Part shown: positions 18,575-28,034 of the stretch, piece after piece
Numbering within the stretch: position 1 is the stretch's first letter
Layout: each line of letters begins with the position of its first letter
Source of the DNA: Sphingomonas suaedae
Lineage (GTDB): Bacteria; Pseudomonadota; Alphaproteobacteria; Sphingomonadales; Sphingomonadaceae
NCBI RefSeq assembly: GCF_007833215.1
Contig: NZ_CP042239.1
Location: 2,473,501 to 2,537,500, forward strand
DNA: 64,000 bases
Direction of reading: 5' to 3'
Notes under the pieces: model-generated
The model's database searches: none
Told to the model about the DNA's origin: nothing
What the model saw: the letters and a program-made list of their open reading frames with translations, nothing else
Position numbers and translations under genes: made by a program

Positions 18575-19422
18575 TCGCCGCGCTGATCGTCGCAACCGCA
18601 CAGGCGTCCGCATCGCTGTTCGCGCCGCCGATCGATCGGACGATCGAGGCGACCACCATCGCCGAACGCACCGAAAGCGGCGTTACCCGGCGCTTCGAAT
18701 CGACCCGCACGCTGCGATTCGCGGCGCTCCCGGATGGCTATCGCGTCGCGGTGACGATGACCGCTGCAGGTGCGGCAGAGGATGCGCACGACCCTGCGGG
18801 ATTGTTTCGCGCCGGCTTTGCCAGTCTGGCCGGGCGCACGGTCACCCTGCGACTCGACCGCCTGGGCAAGGTGACGCAGATCGAAGACGAGATGATCGTC
18901 TGGCAGGCGATTCTGGACGGGATGGCCAAACTGGCGCCGAAGGGCGACGGTCCGGAGAATCGGGTCGGGGCGACGCGTGTCCGCGCGATCGTCGCGGCGC
19001 TGCGCGATCAACCCCCCGAGCGGCGCCGTGCGATGCTCGCCTCGCTGGTCGCGCCGCTGATCGCACCGGACCTCGTCGCCGAAGGCCGGGCCGCCGCCAC
19101 CGCGCCCCGGGCGGTGCGCGTTCCCGCCGCGTCGATCTATGGCAGGGCCGAGCTGGATGGGCTGCGCACGGTGCGCGCGGGCCGCGCGGGCGTGGAGGTA
19201 CGCGTCAGTGCGACCGGCCGCATCGCCGTCACCGCCCCGGAGGGCGAAACCACCGCAACCATCACCTATGAGACGCTTCGCCGGATCGACCCCGATAGCG
19301 GCCTGGTGATCGAAAGCCGCGAGCATGTTCAGACATTGGCGCCCGATGGCGCAATCGCCTCGGAACGGACGAGCGTGACCCGGCTGCTCGGCTTGTCCGA
19401 CACATCCAATGATGGAGACTGA
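18571..19422 (+). CDS. Secreted protein of unknown function (first of a tandem pair)
   Basis: I do not recognise a named family in this 283-residue protein. A short N-terminal hydrophobic stretch (MIAALIVATAQASA) looks like a signal peptide, which would place it in the periplasm. The rest alternates predicted strands (RFESTRTLRFAALP, TATITYETLRRIDP) with a central helical segment rich in Arg and Ala. It overlaps the cutA stop codon by four bases and ends one base before the start of the next gene. The layout (signal peptide, strands, a 'DRLGKVTQ' type turn, helices, strands) resembles that of its neighbour, which may be a diverged paralogue. Confidence 0.7.
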   Translation: MIAALIVATAQASASLFAPPIDRTIEATTIAERTESGVTRRFESTRTLRFAALPDGYRVAVTMTAAGAAEDAHDPAGLFRAGFASLAGRTVTLRLDRLGKVTQIEDEMIVWQAILDGMAKLAPKGDGPENRVGATRVRAIVAALRDQPPERRRAMLASLVAPLIAPDLVAEGRAAATAPRAVRVPAASIYGRAELDGLRTVRAGRAGVEVRVSATGRIAVTAPEGETTATITYETLRRIDPDSGLVIESREHVQTLAPDGAIASERTSVTRLLGLSDTSNDGD

Positions 19423-19423
19423 G

Positions 19424-20371
19424 ATGCGAACGCGCTGGATCGTCCTGCTTGCCGCCTGCCTGGCGACGCCCGCGCCGATAGAGGCCCATCCACCCGGACC
19501 GCAAGCTGCGCAGCCGGTCGAAGTGCAGCGGGTCGAGACGCGTTTCGCGCCGCCGGTCGATTCCCCGCAGCGGTTCCGCCTGACCGTCACAAAACGGAAT
19601 CAGACCCAGAGCTGGATCGAGGAGGTGCGGTTCGAGCGCACGGACGAGGGATATGTCGCGCATTGGCGGATGGACGCGGCCTCGCTCCCTGCCGCGATGA
19701 AGCATCCCCTCTTGATTCCCATGATCCGTCCGTTCACGGGCACGCCGCTCGCGTTCGATCTGGACGATGAGGGCAGCCTGGCGGGCGTGCGTGATTGGGA
19801 GGAGCGCCGGACCCAGCTTCTGAAAAGCGTCGAAGACAGCCGCCCGTTGATCCTGGCGGACAGCGGCGCCGATGCGCAGAAAGCGGACGCGGTGCTCGGG
19901 GCTGTCCGGGCAATGTTCGCACGGCTGGATGCACGCGGTGGCGCGTCGGTCATCCTGAAGAACCTGGCGCCGATTTTTGGCTGGGGCGGCTATGCCCTGA
20001 CGCTGGGCGAAGCGGTGAGCGGCGCCGAGATGATCGAAATTCCGCTACTGGGGACCGAGATCGAGCGCCGGACGACCATTACGCTTGCTTCGGTACAGTC
20101 CGGCGTGGCCCGGATTATGATTCGCTCCGAATTCGACGGGTCCGCCCTGCGTGCCGCTATCGCACCGATACGCACCATGGTCGAAAACGGGGATCCGGCG
20201 GCAAAAGCGCGATTTTCGCAGTCGATGGCCCAGCTCGATCAGATGACAGCAGTACAAAGAACAACCGCGATGCTCGATCTCGCAACTGGGCTTCCCCGGC
20301 GGCTTGAAGTCAGTGTCGCGGCCGACGGAAAGGACGGAGAACGAGTCTTGATCGAGTGGCAGACGCGTTGA
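19424..20371 (+). CDS. Secreted protein of unknown function (second of a tandem pair)
   Basis: This is a roughly 315-residue protein with a clear signal peptide (MRTRWIVLLAACLATPAPIEA). No named family is recognised. The ATG at 19424 is preferred over 19409 and 19412 because GGAG lies 6 bases upstream. The C-terminal half has a repeated strand pattern (RRTTITLASVQSG, VARIMIRSEFDG, RRLEVSVAADGKDG) suggesting a beta-rich fold. It starts one base after the stop of the preceding gene, which appears similar in architecture, so the two probably act together in the envelope. A role linked to CtaA or CutA is suggested only by position. Confidence 0.7.
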   Translation: MRTRWIVLLAACLATPAPIEAHPPGPQAAQPVEVQRVETRFAPPVDSPQRFRLTVTKRNQTQSWIEEVRFERTDEGYVAHWRMDAASLPAAMKHPLLIPMIRPFTGTPLAFDLDDEGSLAGVRDWEERRTQLLKSVEDSRPLILADSGADAQKADAVLGAVRAMFARLDARGGASVILKNLAPIFGWGGYALTLGEAVSGAEMIEIPLLGTEIERRTTITLASVQSGVARIMIRSEFDGSALRAAIAPIRTMVENGDPAAKARFSQSMAQLDQMTAVQRTTAMLDLATGLPRRLEVSVAADGKDGERVLIEWQTR

Positions 20372-20511
20372 AGGTATCAGAATACCCGCCGAGTAACCCG
20401 CGCATTTGCTTGACTTTGGAGTCTATTTTCGCCAGTTGCTCGCCGTTCGCGCCGTCCCGGCCAGCAGGTCATGGGCGGCGTCATTCATTTTAACCCAAGA
20501 GGTCAGGCCCC

Positions 20512-20991
20512 ATGAAGGCGCTCATGAAGACCACCAAGTCGGCAAAGCCGGCCGAGGTGGAAAAGAAGTGGCATATCGTCGATGCCGACGGTCTGGTCGT
20601 CGGTCGCGCTGCGGTCGTCATCGCCAACGTCCTGCGCGGCAAGCACAAGACGAGCTTCACCCCGCATGTCGATTGCGGTGACAATGTCATCGTCATCAAC
20701 GCGGACAAGGTTCGCTTCACCGGCAAGAAACTGGCCGACAAGGTGTATTACAAGCACACCGGCTATGCAGGCGGCATCAAGGAAGTCACCGCGCAGAAGG
20801 TGCTCGAGGGTCGTTTCCCCGAGCGCGTTCTGGAAAAGGCGGTCGAGCGCATGATCCCGCGCGGCCCGCTGGGCCGCCAGCAGATGCGCAACCTGCGCAT
20901 CTACAAGGGCGCCGAGCATCCGCACGAGGCGCAGAACCCGCAAGTCCTGGATATCGCGGCCATGAGCCGCAAGAACAAGGTGGGCGCATAA
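20512..20991 (+). CDS. rplM: 50S ribosomal protein L13
   Basis: This 159-residue protein is L13, an early-assembly protein of the large subunit. Conserved segments include [35 protein letters not shown] and [19 protein letters not shown]. It has a short N-terminal extension compared with the 142-residue E. coli protein. A GAGG sequence precedes the ATG. The stop TAA shares its last A with the ATG of rpsI (TAATG), the usual rplM-rpsI operon. The upstream gap of about 140 bases should hold the promoter; a TTGACT lies near 20409 but no convincing -10 was found. Confidence 0.98.
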   Translation: MKALMKTTKSAKPAEVEKKWHIVDADGLVVGRAAVVIANVLRGKHKTSFTPHVDCGDNVIVINADKVRFTGKKLADKVYYKHTGYAGGIKEVTAQKVLEGRFPERVLEKAVERMIPRGPLGRQQMRNLRIYKGAEHPHEAQNPQVLDIAAMSRKNKVGA

Positions 20992-21524
20992 TGTCCGACA
21001 ATCGCCAGTCCCTTTCCGATCTCGGTGCAGTCGCCGCCGGTGCCGCCGAGGCCCCCGCAGGCGAAGCGGGCACCGAAACCGTAGCCCAGGCCCCCGCCGT
21101 CTCGACCATGCCGCTGCGTCAGCAGGAGCTCGACAAGTTCGGCCGCGCCTATGCGACCGGTCGCCGCAAGGACGCCGTGGCGCGCGTCTGGCTGAAGCCC
21201 GGTTCGGGCAAGATCACGATCAATGGTCGCGATCAGGAAACCTATTTCGCGCGTCCGACACTGCGTCTCGTCATCAACCAGCCGTTCGGCGTTGCCGAGC
21301 GCGATGGCCAGTATGACGTCGTCTGCACCGTCAAGGGCGGCGGGCTTTCGGGCCAGGCCGGCGCGGTCAAGCACGGCATCGCCCAGGCGCTGACCAAGTA
21401 CGAGCCGGTGCTGCGCGCGCCGGTCAAGGCGGCCGGGTTCCTGACCCGCGATCCGCGCGCCGTCGAGCGCAAGAAGTACGGCAAGGCGAAGGCTCGCCGC
21501 AGCTTCCAGTTCTCGAAGCGCTGA
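20991..21524 (+). CDS. rpsI: 30S ribosomal protein S9
   Basis: This 177-residue protein is S9, with the conserved [20 protein letters not shown] at about 52-71 and a basic C-terminal tail ending RRSFQFSKR, which reaches the P-site tRNA in the ribosome. Compared with the 130-residue E. coli protein it carries about 45 extra N-terminal residues rich in Ala, Glu and Gly; such extensions occur in other alphaproteobacteria. It is translationally coupled to rplM by a TAATG overlap and is followed by a strong terminator. Confidence 0.97.
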   Translation: MSDNRQSLSDLGAVAAGAAEAPAGEAGTETVAQAPAVSTMPLRQQELDKFGRAYATGRRKDAVARVWLKPGSGKITINGRDQETYFARPTLRLVINQPFGVAERDGQYDVVCTVKGGGLSGQAGAVKHGIAQALTKYEPVLRAPVKAAGFLTRDPRAVERKKYGKAKARRSFQFSKR

Positions 21525-21545
21525 TCGGTTTCGCTTCGGCGATAC

Positions 21546-21577
21546 GAGAAGGGCGGCCCTCGGGTCGCCCTTTTTCG
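21546..21577 (+). terminator. Rho-independent terminator of rplM-rpsI
   Basis: AGGGCGGCC pairs imperfectly with GGGTCGCCCT across a short loop and is followed by TTTTTCG. It lies about 25 bases after the rpsI stop codon. Confidence 0.85.
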
Positions 21578-21728
21578 TTTCGGCCCAAGCTGTTGCATCG
21601 ATACATCACAACTGAAACTATTTTCATCCGTTCAGTAGCTTCCGCTATTGACGGGCGCTGTCAGTGGCATAGCCTGCCCTCCCATCGAAGCTGCGGCCGT
21701 CCGGGCGCGCGAAAAAGATGGGGGAATC

Positions 21729-24700
21729 ATGAACTTTGCTCGCAAGACGCGCACGTCGCTGCTGTTGTCGGCAGCCGGATTCGGCCTGTGCGCGATCACC
21801 GCGCCCGCCTTTGGTGCAGAGGGCGACCTCCCGATCCAGAGGCTTACGCTGCTCGATTCGGAAGAAGCGCTGCGTGAGGCACAGTCGGGTGGCGCGACGA
21901 TCGGCATCCAGCCGGGCGAACACATCATCGCTCAGCCTGCGGCACAGACCATCAAGGTCGAACGGGTCGATCCCCAGATCGTGATCGGCTATCCCGGCAC
22001 CCCGACGACCGCGCGGGACCCGGTGAACATCACCGGCGTCGGCCAGATGATCGTCGATCAGGGCGGCGGTTTTATCGGCCTGTGTACCGGCACGCTGATC
22101 AATCCGCGCACGGTCATCTTCGCGGCGCACTGCGTCAACGGCAATGCGGCGAGCGACTATGGCGCCAATTCGGGCGGCATCGCGATTGGTTTCGGGTTTG
22201 AGGCCAATACCCGCGCCAATGCGCCGGGTGAAACCGACGAACTGGTCCGCTGGCTGCTCGGCGGTCCGGGCGGCGCGGGACAGTTCCAGACCAACACCGC
22301 GCAGGCATTCTACAACGCCAACGCCGTCGCCTATAACCCGCTCTCGCTCGAACCCGACGCAGCGAGCTTCCTCTATGGCGACGTCGCGCTCGCCTCGCTC
22401 GACACGCCGGCCGAGGGGATTCCGACCTGGGCTCTGCTGTTCTCGCCCCTCCCCGTCACCCAGGGCGGGGCCAATGGCACCGGCTATCATGTCGACATCA
22501 CCGGCTATGGCCGCAACGGCACCGGCGATACCGGGTCGATCGGCACCGACTATCGGCGCCGCGCGGCGGAGAACATGCTGGGCGCGCTCGCTTCGATCGA
22601 CGATTTCGAGAGCTTCATTTTCGGCGGTGCCTCGGGCCTGCCGCAGAATCTCTACTGGATCGATTTCGACGATCCGCGTCGCGGCACCGGAACGGCGGAC
22701 CCGCGCGATTTCAACGCCTGGCGCGACAATCCCACCCCGAACGAAGGCATCACCGCCAGCGGCGATTCGGGCGGCCCGCTGATCCTCGACAACACGTTCG
22801 CGCGCCAGGTGGTGATCGGGGTATTGTCCGGCGGCTATACCCGCTTCTTCAACGGCGCGCCCGCCAATGGCTATGGCACCGCCAGCTTCTATCAGCCGCT
22901 CTACCTGTATTGGGACTGGATCGCGGCCAACAATCCCTATCGCTACGTCACCAACATCGCGGGCGACCGCAACTGGAATGACTCGGCCAATTGGGTCTCC
23001 ACCGTCGATCCCAACTACCAGATCATCGGCCCCAATGGAGAGCTGATCAACGGCGTTCCGGGGATGACCGGCGAACAGAATACCGGGACGGACGGGAAGT
23101 TCGGCGAGGCCTGTTTCGAATCGGGCGGTGTCAGCGAATGCTATAATTACGCCACCGACACCTACACGCTGGATTTCCGGCCTATCGGCACGGCCGGGGC
23201 GGGCAACGCCAGCAACTCCGCGGATACCGCAGCGGTGGGCACCCTCGCCAGCGGCGCAGCGACCGGCTTTGTCGATCCCACCCAGCCCGAGGCGCAGGCG
23301 GCCGCCGAGCCGATCCCAGCCGCGACGATCGATAACGGCCTGCCCGGTGCGACCGACTTCGTTCCGAACAACAGCGACGGCGATCGCGTCAATGGCGTCC
23401 TCCCGCGCTATTTCGACGTCACACTGGCGGCGGCGGGAACGACCACGCTCGACACCGCCGTCGTGGTCGACCGGTTCACCCTTGCCGGGGTGCAGGCGGG
23501 GCTGAACATCACCTCGACCGGCTCGCTCACGTCGCTGATGGACGTGACCCAGATGATCGGCACGCTCAACGTGGACGGTGTCCTCAGCGCGCCGAGCGAT
23601 TTCCTCATCATGGCGGGCGGCCTGTCCGGCACCGGCCAGATCAATGCGCCGTACACGACCAGCGTGGCAGGCGTGATCGCGCCGGGAACCGCCACGACCG
23701 TCGGCACGCTGACGTTCAACGGCAATCTGATCCTGGCTTCCGGCACCAGCTACATCGTCAATCTGGCGAACGGCACGTCGGACCTGATCGCGGTAAAGCA
23801 GGTCAATGGGGAAAATGGCATCGCGAACGTCGGGGGCGGCCTGTCGGTCCGGTTCACCAACGCGCTGCGCGCCGAACAGACCTATACCATCCTGACCGCC
23901 GAGGGCGGCGTGACGGGAGCCTTCGCGGATCCATCGGCGATCAGCGCGATCCTGACCCCGACGCTCAGCTATTCCGACACGGCGGTCGAGCTGACCATCG
24001 TCGCGGGCGACTATACCGATGTCGTCCCGTCGTCGAACCCGGTCGCCTTCGCCTATGCGCAGCTGCTCGATGCCAACCGGAGCCAGGCGGGCAATTATGA
24101 CGGCTTCTACGGGCCGCTCGATCTTCAGGATGCGTCGACGATTGTCGGCACGCTCGGCAGCCTCGCCCCGGCGAGCGAGACGACCGCACTGACGCTCGGC
24201 ATCGTCAGCACGGATGCGAACTCGACCTTCATCCGCAACCGCATGAACGGCCTCGATCCCGCCAATCTGGGTGGCACGCTCGCCCGGTACGGCCAGCCGG
24301 TGCAGGTGGCCGCGCTCAACCTCAACCCGATGGGATCGAACCCGGTCCGCACCGATATGGCGGCGCCGATGCAGGTTCAGGAAGGCGCTTTGCCCGAAAC
24401 GATGAGCGCATTTGTTTCGGGCGGCTATCTGACCGGCGACGGTCGTGCGATGACCGGCATGGGCGGGCGCGACCAGTATGACGGCTGGTATGTAGGCGGC
24501 GGCATCGAGACGGCGCTGAGCGACAGCGCGATGATCGGTTTCGCGCTGACCTATACCGACACCGACGGCACCGCCTCCTTCCCCGGCCAGACGGCGAAGG
24601 GCGAGGCGCTTCAGGGAACCCTTTATGGCAAGCTGAACGCCGGCGGCGCGACACTGGATGCGCAGGTCACCGCTGGCGCACTCGGCGCCACGACCGAACG

Positions 24701-25217
24701 GACGGTGTCGTTCCTCGGCACAGGCTATACGCTGCGTGCCAAGGACAGTGCGCTGATCGTCGGCGGCGAAGTCGGTGTCGGTTTCGATCTCGGCAACGAC
24801 TCGTTCGAAGTCGCCCCGCGCATCGCCGGTCGCGTCACCCATATCGGCTTCGGCAGCGCGCTGGAGGAGGGCGGCCCGATGGCGCTCGACTATCAGCGCG
24901 AGAGCTTCAACAGCTATCAGGGCCGCGCCGGCGTCACCTTTGCCGGTCGCTCCGCAACCGTCCGGCCATTCGTGACTGCGACCTATGTTCATGAGTTCAA
25001 CGATCGCGCGGCAAGCGTGAACGCGAACCTGGTCGGCGGCCTCGGCAATGGCGTCGCCTTTGCGCTCAACGGCCAGGACAAGGACTGGGCCGAAGTGTCG
25101 GGTGGCCTGACCTTCCGCACGGGGGCGGTCGATCTGTCGGTCTCGGCGGACACGACGATCGCGCGCGATGATCTGTCGGCACAGACCTATCGCGGATCGG
25201 TCACCTTCCGCTTCTGA
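21729..25217 (+). CDS. Autotransporter with trypsin-like serine protease passenger
   Basis: This is a 1162-residue type V secreted protein. The signal peptide is about 1-34, ending ITAPAFGA. The passenger contains a chymotrypsin-fold protease with H134 in FAAHC, a candidate D218 in GDVALASLD and S347 in SGDSGGPL, so the triad is intact. A beta-helix-like linker rich in Thr and Gly (about 500-780) includes typical repeats such as TLNVDGVLSAPSDF. The C-terminal 270 residues form the autotransporter beta-barrel, ending SVTFRF with a terminal Phe. The ATG at 21729 has GGGGG upstream. The protease domain, about 110-390, probably acts outside the cell or on the surface. The gene is monocistronic, flanked by terminators. 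Confidence 0.9.
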   Translation: MNFARKTRTSLLLSAAGFGLCAITAPAFGAEGDLPIQRLTLLDSEEALREAQSGGATIGIQPGEHIIAQPAAQTIKVERVDPQIVIGYPGTPTTARDPVNITGVGQMIVDQGGGFIGLCTGTLINPRTVIFAAHCVNGNAASDYGANSGGIAIGFGFEANTRANAPGETDELVRWLLGGPGGAGQFQTNTAQAFYNANAVAYNPLSLEPDAASFLYGDVALASLDTPAEGIPTWALLFSPLPVTQGGANGTGYHVDITGYGRNGTGDTGSIGTDYRRRAAENMLGALASIDDFESFIFGGASGLPQNLYWIDFDDPRRGTGTADPRDFNAWRDNPTPNEGITASGDSGGPLILDNTFARQVVIGVLSGGYTRFFNGAPANGYGTASFYQPLYLYWDWIAANNPYRYVTNIAGDRNWNDSANWVSTVDPNYQIIGPNGELINGVPGMTGEQNTGTDGKFGEACFESGGVSECYNYATDTYTLDFRPIGTAGAGNASNSADTAAVGTLASGAATGFVDPTQPEAQAAAEPIPAATIDNGLPGATDFVPNNSDGDRVNGVLPRYFDVTLAAAGTTTLDTAVVVDRFTLAGVQAGLNITSTGSLTSLMDVTQMIGTLNVDGVLSAPSDFLIMAGGLSGTGQINAPYTTSVAGVIAPGTATTVGTLTFNGNLILASGTSYIVNLANGTSDLIAVKQVNGENGIANVGGGLSVRFTNALRAEQTYTILTAEGGVTGAFADPSAISAILTPTLSYSDTAVELTIVAGDYTDVVPSSNPVAFAYAQLLDANRSQAGNYDGFYGPLDLQDASTIVGTLGSLAPASETTALTLGIVSTDANSTFIRNRMNGLDPANLGGTLARYGQPVQVAALNLNPMGSNPVRTDMAAPMQVQEGALPETMSAFVSGGYLTGDGRAMTGMGGRDQYDGWYVGGGIETALSDSAMIGFALTYTDTDGTASFPGQTAKGEALQGTLYGKLNAGGATLDAQVTAGALGATTERTVSFLGTGYTLRAKDSALIVGGEVGVGFDLGNDSFEVAPRIAGRVTHIGFGSALEEGGPMALDYQRESFNSYQGRAGVTFAGRSATVRPFVTATYVHEFNDRAASVNANLVGGLGNGVAFALNGQDKDWAEVSGGLTFRTGAVDLSVSADTTIARDDLSAQTYRGSVTFRF

Positions 25218-25244
25218 TCGCCACAGCGGAAGACCAGGACGACT

Positions 25245-25282
25245 GAAAGGGCCACCCCGCCGGGGTTGGCCCTTTCATTTTG
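25245..25282 (+). terminator. Rho-independent terminator of the autotransporter gene
   Basis: A long stem (GAAAGGGCCACCCC at 25245-25258 with GGGGTTGGCCCTTTC at 25262-25276) is followed by ATTTT. The loop is three bases. Confidence 0.85.
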
Positions 25283-25302
25283 GCAATCGGGGGATATCGG
25301 TC

Positions 25303-27294
25303 ATGCGCATCATGCTGGCGGCGGTTCTGGCACTGACAGCCGCAGGTACATTGCCCGTTTCCGCGCAGACTGCGGCGCAGGAGCGGGCATTCGAAATGGC
25401 GTTGGAAGCGCGGGATTTGATTCACGCGTCAGAATATCTCGACGTCCTGATCGCCGCCCGTGTTCCCGGCGACGGAAAACCGAAGCCAGACGGATACCTG
25501 AGCCATCGCATCGGCCGATTTCTGCTGATCGCCGGCCAACCGCAAGCCGCACTCCCCTGGCTTGAGGCCGCTGCCGACCCCGCGTTGAAGGACGAGGAAC
25601 GCGTGGCGCTCGACCTCGATCGCGCCCATGCCTTGCTGATGCTCGGCCAGGGCGAGGTCGCGATCCCATTGGTGGAGGCGGCGTTGCGCATCACCAGCGA
25701 ACCGCGCCGACGTGCGCGCGCCACGCGGATGATGATCGACGCCTTGCTGATCCTCGACCCGTCTGCAGCGGCGAAGGCCCTTGTCGGCGCCACCACCCTG
25801 CGCAATGCGGATTCGGACAGCGAATCGGATTGGGCACTGCTGGATGCCCGTACCGCCCTGCTGACCAATGCTCCGGATGCCGCCGCAAAGGTCAGACACG
25901 CCTGGGCGCGCGCGATCGACGCACCGCTGGCAGCCTCGGCGCCGGCGCGTGCCGCTGCGATGATGGCGATGATCGAGGAACGGGCAGGCAATCGCACCGC
26001 CGCAATTGCGATGATGGCCAGTGCGGCACGCGCCGAACCCGATGTAAGCGCGATCTCGAACAAGCTAGGCGCGATGCTTCCCGCCTGTGGCGAAGCCGTC
26101 ACGCCTGAGGATCAACTCACCGTCGCCCTTCATCGCGACAGCGAGGGTGGGGGTACGCGCATTTCCGCGATTGCCGCTAGCCGCCCGTCGATCGTCAGGC
26201 ATTTCCTGGCCGGGGTGAACGCCAATCAGGTCCTGGACAGCAGCAGTTTGAACAGCGCCGCGACGCTCTCCCGCTTGCGTTGCCGCGCCAGCGTCGCATC
26301 AGACACGCTGTCGCGGACGCTCGAGCGCGATCCGGCGGCGGTGTTCATGGCAAGCCGGGGATTGTTCCCGCGCCTCAGCGCTATCGGGACGACAGAGGAA
26401 CAGCTGAATGCCGCCTCGCGTTCGGTCGATGACCTGAGTGCGCGGTTCGGGTCCGACAATCCCATTCTGTTCGGACCATTGCTGCGTCTGATCCAGCTTA
26501 CGCAGGCCCGGCTGATGACAGCTGGCGACATTCCGCCCGCTCGCCTCATCGAGCTTGATGGCCGACTTGGGCGGGTGCTCGCGGCTGCGGGCGACACCGG
26601 TGGGTTCCTCCCGCCCGATCACCATTTCCTGGCGGTTTTCGCGCGCGCCGTGAATGCGCCGTCGCGGGAAGCATCGGCAAAGATCATGAGGGACGGTTTT
26701 CGCGCCTTTGTCGCGGCCGTCGAATTTCCTATCGCCTATGCCAATCTGACCGGATCGGTGGAGGGCGCCGATCCTGCGCAGATCGACACCATGCGCGCGG
26801 AGCTGATCGCGCGCGGCCTGAAGACCCTCCCCTCCGATGATCGCCGTATTACCGCGCTGCGCGTCGCGCGCGTCTCCGCCGCGCGCTCGGCACCGGACGG
26901 CCCGGTTGACGCCCGGGTGCGCGAGACGGGACTGCCGCGCGACCTGTGCGCGCTTCAGCCGACGCTTCCGCGGCTGCGGGGCAACGACATAACGGCGGAC
27001 GACTATCCTCCGGAAGGTACGCTGGCGGAACTTACGGGTCGCACAACGCTCGAGTTCGACCTGGACGCCGGGGGCCGCCCCCTCAAGCCGCGCGCGATCG
27101 TCGCGACGCCGCCCATCCTGTTCGACCCCATCATAGCCAAGCGCACGGGCGGGATTAGCTATTTCCCTGCCAAGACCGATGACCAGGCGGTCGCCTGTCG
27201 CGCGATGACAATGGCGATCCGCTGGAAAATGCCCGACGAGGGGGATGGCGGCCCGACCCCGATCCTACCCGAACGCTGGATGCCTGGGAGCTGA
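25303..27294 (+). CDS. Secreted helical-repeat protein with TonB-like C-terminal domain
   Basis: The 663-residue protein has a signal peptide (MRIMLAAVLALTAAGTLPVSA) and a long helical region (about 25-560) with TPR-like character, for example AGQPQAALPWLEAAADPALK and LGQGEVAIPLVEAALR. The C-terminal 90 or so residues read like a TonB C-terminal domain: a YPPEGTLAELTGRTTLEFDL start, the GRPLKPR turn and SYFPA. It lacks the usual TonB transmembrane anchor and proline-rich linker, so it is unlikely to be a classical energy transducer. It lies 86 bases after the autotransporter gene, beyond a terminator. The ATG at 25303 begins the signal peptide. Confidence 0.72.
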   Translation: MRIMLAAVLALTAAGTLPVSAQTAAQERAFEMALEARDLIHASEYLDVLIAARVPGDGKPKPDGYLSHRIGRFLLIAGQPQAALPWLEAAADPALKDEERVALDLDRAHALLMLGQGEVAIPLVEAALRITSEPRRRARATRMMIDALLILDPSAAAKALVGATTLRNADSDSESDWALLDARTALLTNAPDAAAKVRHAWARAIDAPLAASAPARAAAMMAMIEERAGNRTAAIAMMASAARAEPDVSAISNKLGAMLPACGEAVTPEDQLTVALHRDSEGGGTRISAIAASRPSIVRHFLAGVNANQVLDSSSLNSAATLSRLRCRASVASDTLSRTLERDPAAVFMASRGLFPRLSAIGTTEEQLNAASRSVDDLSARFGSDNPILFGPLLRLIQLTQARLMTAGDIPPARLIELDGRLGRVLAAAGDTGGFLPPDHHFLAVFARAVNAPSREASAKIMRDGFRAFVAAVEFPIAYANLTGSVEGADPAQIDTMRAELIARGLKTLPSDDRRITALRVARVSAARSAPDGPVDARVRETGLPRDLCALQPTLPRLRGNDITADDYPPEGTLAELTGRTTLEFDLDAGGRPLKPRAIVATPPILFDPIIAKRTGGISYFPAKTDDQAVACRAMTMAIRWKMPDEGDGGPTPILPERWMPGS

Positions 27295-27296
27295 AG

Positions 27297-28034
27297 TCAG
27301 CCGGAGAGGCCCATATGATGGACGTCAACGTGTAACTCCCCTTCTGATATCTGCACTTCGTTGAACGAAGGGCGGGTGTCGCGCACCCGTTCGGAAAGCG
27401 TCCCCGCACCGATCAGCCGGACCGGCCCCGCACCGGTCGGATGTGCCACATCGAACGGGTCATGGACATGGCCGGTCAGCACCGCATGTGCACCGGCAGA
27501 GGCCAGCGCCTCAAGCGCACGGCGGCCGCCCCGCGTCCGGGACGTGCTTCGCGTGCCGGTATCGACGAGCGGATGATGACAGGCGATCAGCACCTTATGT
27601 CCGTCCGGCGTGGCATCGACCTTGGCCAGCGTGGCCGACAGTGCGCGCCGGGTGACATTGCCCTTCGACCAGTTGAGCCGCATCTGGAACCGCGCGGTGG
27701 TCTTGAGCGGTACGACGGAAATGCCGGGAAGGTCGAGCGGACGCTCGATCATTCGCTCCAGTGCGCGGAAGCGCCGATAGGGAGTCACGAAGCGTGCCCA
27801 GGGATTGAAATAGGGCAGGTCGTGATTGCCCACTTCCACCGTTACGGGACGCCCGAGCGCTTCTAGCCATTCCTGCGCTGCGGCGAACTCGGTCGCACGC
27901 GCGCGCATCGTCAGATCGCCAGTCACGATCACCGCGTCGGGGCGCTCCTGTGCCACCCGGCCGGCAAACCAGTCGAGGGCCGCACGGTCCTCCGCCCCGA
28001 AATGAATGTCGCTGACATGAAAAAGCCGATTCAT
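27297..28034 (-). CDS. Calcineurin-like metallophosphoesterase
   Basis: This 245-residue cytoplasmic protein has all five phosphoesterase blocks: HVSDIHFG (6-13), VIVTGDLTM, VEVGNHDLPY, CHHPLVD and LTGHVHD, which bind two metal ions. Members hydrolyse phosphodiesters or phosphomonoesters; the substrate cannot be told from the sequence. Its ATG overlaps the stop of the upstream lipid kinase gene (ATGA), so the two are translationally coupled and may act on related substrates. It is convergent with the repeat-protein gene, only two bases from its stop codon. Confidence 0.9.
   Translation of the reverse strand: MNRLFHVSDIHFGAEDRAALDWFAGRVAQERPDAVIVTGDLTMRARATEFAAAQEWLEALGRPVTVEVGNHDLPYFNPWARFVTPYRRFRALERMIERPLDLPGISVVPLKTTARFQMRLNWSKGNVTRRALSATLAKVDATPDGHKVLIACHHPLVDTGTRSTSRTRGGRRALEALASAGAHAVLTGHVHDPFDVAHPTGAGPVRLIGAGTLSERVRDTRPSFNEVQISEGELHVDVHHMGLSG

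Noticed and set aside
21648..21675. TTGACG with 16-bp spacing to TAGCCT as the autotransporter promoter
   Set aside because: The -10 matches only three of six consensus bases; possible but too weak to list as a feature.
21645..24992. 1115-codon minus-strand open frame across the autotransporter
   Set aside because: Antisense to a gene with signal peptide, catalytic triad and beta-barrel; low-complexity Arg/Ala/Gly translation.
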